From assembly GCA_040768125.1 (NCBI GenBank), contig JAXGNG010000001.1:930001-994000 (forward strand): DNA of 64,000 nucleotides. The letters are read 5' to 3'. Below are positions 62,590 through 64,000 of the stretch, in pieces (the stretch's first letter is position 1; each line of letters opens with the position of its first letter). Made by a program: the position numbers and the translations under genes. This stretch comes from RBG-16-49-21 sp040768125. GTDB lineage: Bacteria; Spirochaetota; UBA4802; UBA5550. Under the pieces are notes generated by a model that did no database searches, was not told the origin of the DNA, and saw only the letters and a list, made by a program, of their open reading frames with translations.

Positions 62590-63525
62590 ATGATTCAATC
62601 TGTTGTCATCCCATGGTATCGTTGCTCCCGGAGCCTCGAGGAGCTGCACCGACGGCTCCAAGCGGCCCTCCCGGCCATTACCGGCGAGCACGATATAATC
62701 CTTGTCAACGACGGGAGCCCCGAGGATGACTGGCGGGTAATCAGGGATCTCTGCCGGGAAGACCCCATGGTCGTGGGCATCAACCTCTCGAAGAATTTCG
62801 GTAAGCACGACGCCACCACGGCGGGACTCGATCACTACTGCGGCGACTGGGTGGTGGTCATGGACGGGGACCTCGGGCACAGGCCCGGGGGCATGTTGAA
62901 GTTCCGGGAAAAGGCCCGAGAGTGGTTTGATGTCGTCATTGGCAGAAGGATCAACGGGAAGTCCTCGGTGTTGAAGCTCCTCGCCACCAGGGCGTTTTAC
63001 GCGGTTTTCAATTATTTATCCGAAATGAAGGGCGACAGCTCCCATTCCAGTTTCGGTCTCTATTCCAGGAAGGTGATCGACAGCGTCAACCGCATACGGG
63101 AGCGAAACAGGAACTTCTATTTTTTTGCGATCTGGACTGGTTTCCGGAGGGCCGAGATCGATGTCCAGAGCGGGCTGAGGACGCAAGGAGGCTCCGGATA
63201 CACCTTTTTCAGAATGGTGGGTCTGGCTGTCGACACCATCATCGGCAATTCCGACAAACTGCTCAAGATATCAATCAAGATAGGCTTTGTCATTTCCTTT
63301 GCCGTATTCTCCTTCATCATCTTCCTCGTGATCCGTTACTTCACCCGGGGGATCCCCGCCGAGGGATGGACGAGCGTCATCGCGTCGATGTACCTCCTGG
63401 GCGGCATGGTCCTCTGCTTTATCGGCGTGGTGGGCATATATATCGGAAAAATTTTCGAGGAGACCAAGGGAAGGCCCCTCTATATCATCGACGAGATCAT
63501 CACTGCGGCGGAGAAAGGGAAATGA
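62590..63525 (+). CDS. GtrB-like GT2 polyprenyl-phosphate glycosyltransferase
   Basis: A 311-aa GT2 enzyme: VVIPWYRCSRSLEELHRRL at the start, IILVNDGSPEDDW, VVVMDGDLGHRPGGML (metal-binding DxD as DGD), two C-terminal helices (IGFVISFAVFSFIIFLVIRYF and LGGMVLCFIGVVGIYIGKIFEETKGRPLYI). The tail GRPLYII is typical of the GtrB/DPM1-like group that transfers sugar to polyprenyl phosphate. The usual VIPVYN and DADLQDPP appear altered. Start 62590 is the domain start. Its TGA overlaps the next ATG. Confidence 0.85.
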   Translation: MIQSVVIPWYRCSRSLEELHRRLQAALPAITGEHDIILVNDGSPEDDWRVIRDLCREDPMVVGINLSKNFGKHDATTAGLDHYCGDWVVVMDGDLGHRPGGMLKFREKAREWFDVVIGRRINGKSSVLKLLATRAFYAVFNYLSEMKGDSSHSSFGLYSRKVIDSVNRIRERNRNFYFFAIWTGFRRAEIDVQSGLRTQGGSGYTFFRMVGLAVDTIIGNSDKLLKISIKIGFVISFAVFSFIIFLVIRYFTRGIPAEGWTSVIASMYLLGGMVLCFIGVVGIYIGKIFEETKGRPLYIIDEIITAAEKGK

Positions 63526-64000
63526 AACGCAAGAAACTGCTCCTCGCCGGAGGGGGATACGCCGACATCCCCATGATACATGCCGCGAAAAAAATCGGCT
63601 ATCATGTCATCACGAGCGGCAACCGGCCCGACGAGATGGGGCACCTTCACTCGGACGAATACCGCTGCGAGGACTTTTCCGACCGGGAGGCGATCGCCGC
63701 CCTGGCGGCGGAGCTTGGCGTTGACGCCATCTGCGCATCCTGCAATGATTTTTCCGCCCTCTCGGCGGCCTATGCCGCGGAGAAACTGGGGCTCCCCGGC
63801 CATGATCCAATTGACGTCGCGGAGATCATCCATCACAAGGACCGCTTCAGGCGCTTCGCCCTGGACAACGGCATCCCCTCCCCCCGGGCCTGGGCGTTTT
63901 CCACCCGGGAGGAGGCCCTGGCCATGATGCCGTCGCTCCCCTTCCCCCTCCTGGTCAAGCCCGTTGACCTCACCGGCGGCAAGGGTATCGCCCTCGTCCA
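63522..64000 (+). CDS. ATP-grasp enzyme, N-terminal part
   Basis: The frame starts at ATG 63522, which overlaps the GT2 stop (ATGA), and remains open to the window end (159 codons). KRKKLLLAGGGYADIPMIHAAKKIGYHVITSGNRPDEMGHLHSDEYRCEDFSD is the Rossmann-like pre-ATP-grasp domain. HHKDRFRRFALDNGIPSPRAWAF and PLLVKPVDLTGGKGIALV begin the ATP-grasp fold with the first ATP lysine and the glycine-rich loop. Likely a carboxylate-amine ligase used in surface-glycan or small-molecule synthesis, together with the GT2 enzyme. Product unknown. Confidence 0.85.
   Translation, partial: MKRKKLLLAGGGYADIPMIHAAKKIGYHVITSGNRPDEMGHLHSDEYRCEDFSDREAIAALAAELGVDAICASCNDFSALSAAYAAEKLGLPGHDPIDVAEIIHHKDRFRRFALDNGIPSPRAWAFSTREEALAMMPSLPFPLLVKPVDLTGGKGIALV

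Overview
The window is GC-rich protein-coding DNA, densely packed on both strands, from a Gram-negative-type bacterium. It encodes outer-membrane beta-barrels, many lipoproteins, a cytochrome bd oxidase and demethylmenaquinone methyltransferase. Two stand-alone RRM proteins, GatCAB-dependent Asn-tRNA synthesis, c-di-GMP proteins and an EFR1-type ferredoxin would fit a spirochaete or another deep-branching Gram-negative lineage, but nothing here fixes the taxonomy. No rRNA, tRNA or CRISPR array was found.

Layout. 0-3 kb: the start of a GH127 glycosidase divergent from a GPH sugar symporter, then menG/ubiE and an RRM protein. 3-8 kb: a two-gene operon in which GatC is fused to GatB and GatA is fused to a non-discriminating AspRS, in effect a covalent Asn-transamidosome. 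8-18 kb: small secreted and lipoprotein genes, some AT-rich, a TauE-type exporter, a trans-sulfuration enzyme, methyltransferases, a STAS protein and an ORF6N gene beside a hairpin cluster. 18-22 kb: an exported peroxiredoxin whose peroxidatic residue is encoded by an in-frame TGA followed by a SECIS-like hairpin, then cydAB and terC. 22-34 kb: a GGDEF/EAL protein, a lipoprotein with HExxH, an ARPP-1 protein, a 3-ketosphinganine-reductase-like SDR, a GH38 mannosidase-like enzyme, a lipase-like lipoprotein and an amidohydrolase. 34-36 kb: hicAB, and an AT-rich crcB-DUF190 pair under a fluoride riboswitch. 36-45 kb: an orphan acyl-CoA synthetase alpha-type protein, a Cys-rich exported protein, an EFR1 ferredoxin, and a histidine kinase with six PAS domains followed by an HD-GYP response regulator. 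45-59 kb: beta-barrels, esterase, HAD phosphatase, methylase, MaoC, a second RRM gene, lipid enzymes (DUF1295, PlsC-type, PaaI, PAP2), an MFS exporter and an RluA pseudouridine synthase. 59-61.4 kb: two ORF6N genes and an IS200-like TnpA, each bounded by near-identical perfect palindromes. 61.4-64 kb: FecR protein, GtrB-like glycosyltransferase and a partial ATP-grasp enzyme.

Three observations stand out. The first is the GatC-GatB / GatA-AspRS double fusion, whose AspRS carries the His and Pro expected for tRNA-Asn acceptance. The second is the selenocysteine peroxiredoxin. The third is the ORF6N/TnpA array, together with a palindrome inside all three ORF6N genes at the same codons whose arms differ between copies yet remain self-complementary. 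Calls are made by eye from conserved motifs; no database search was possible.
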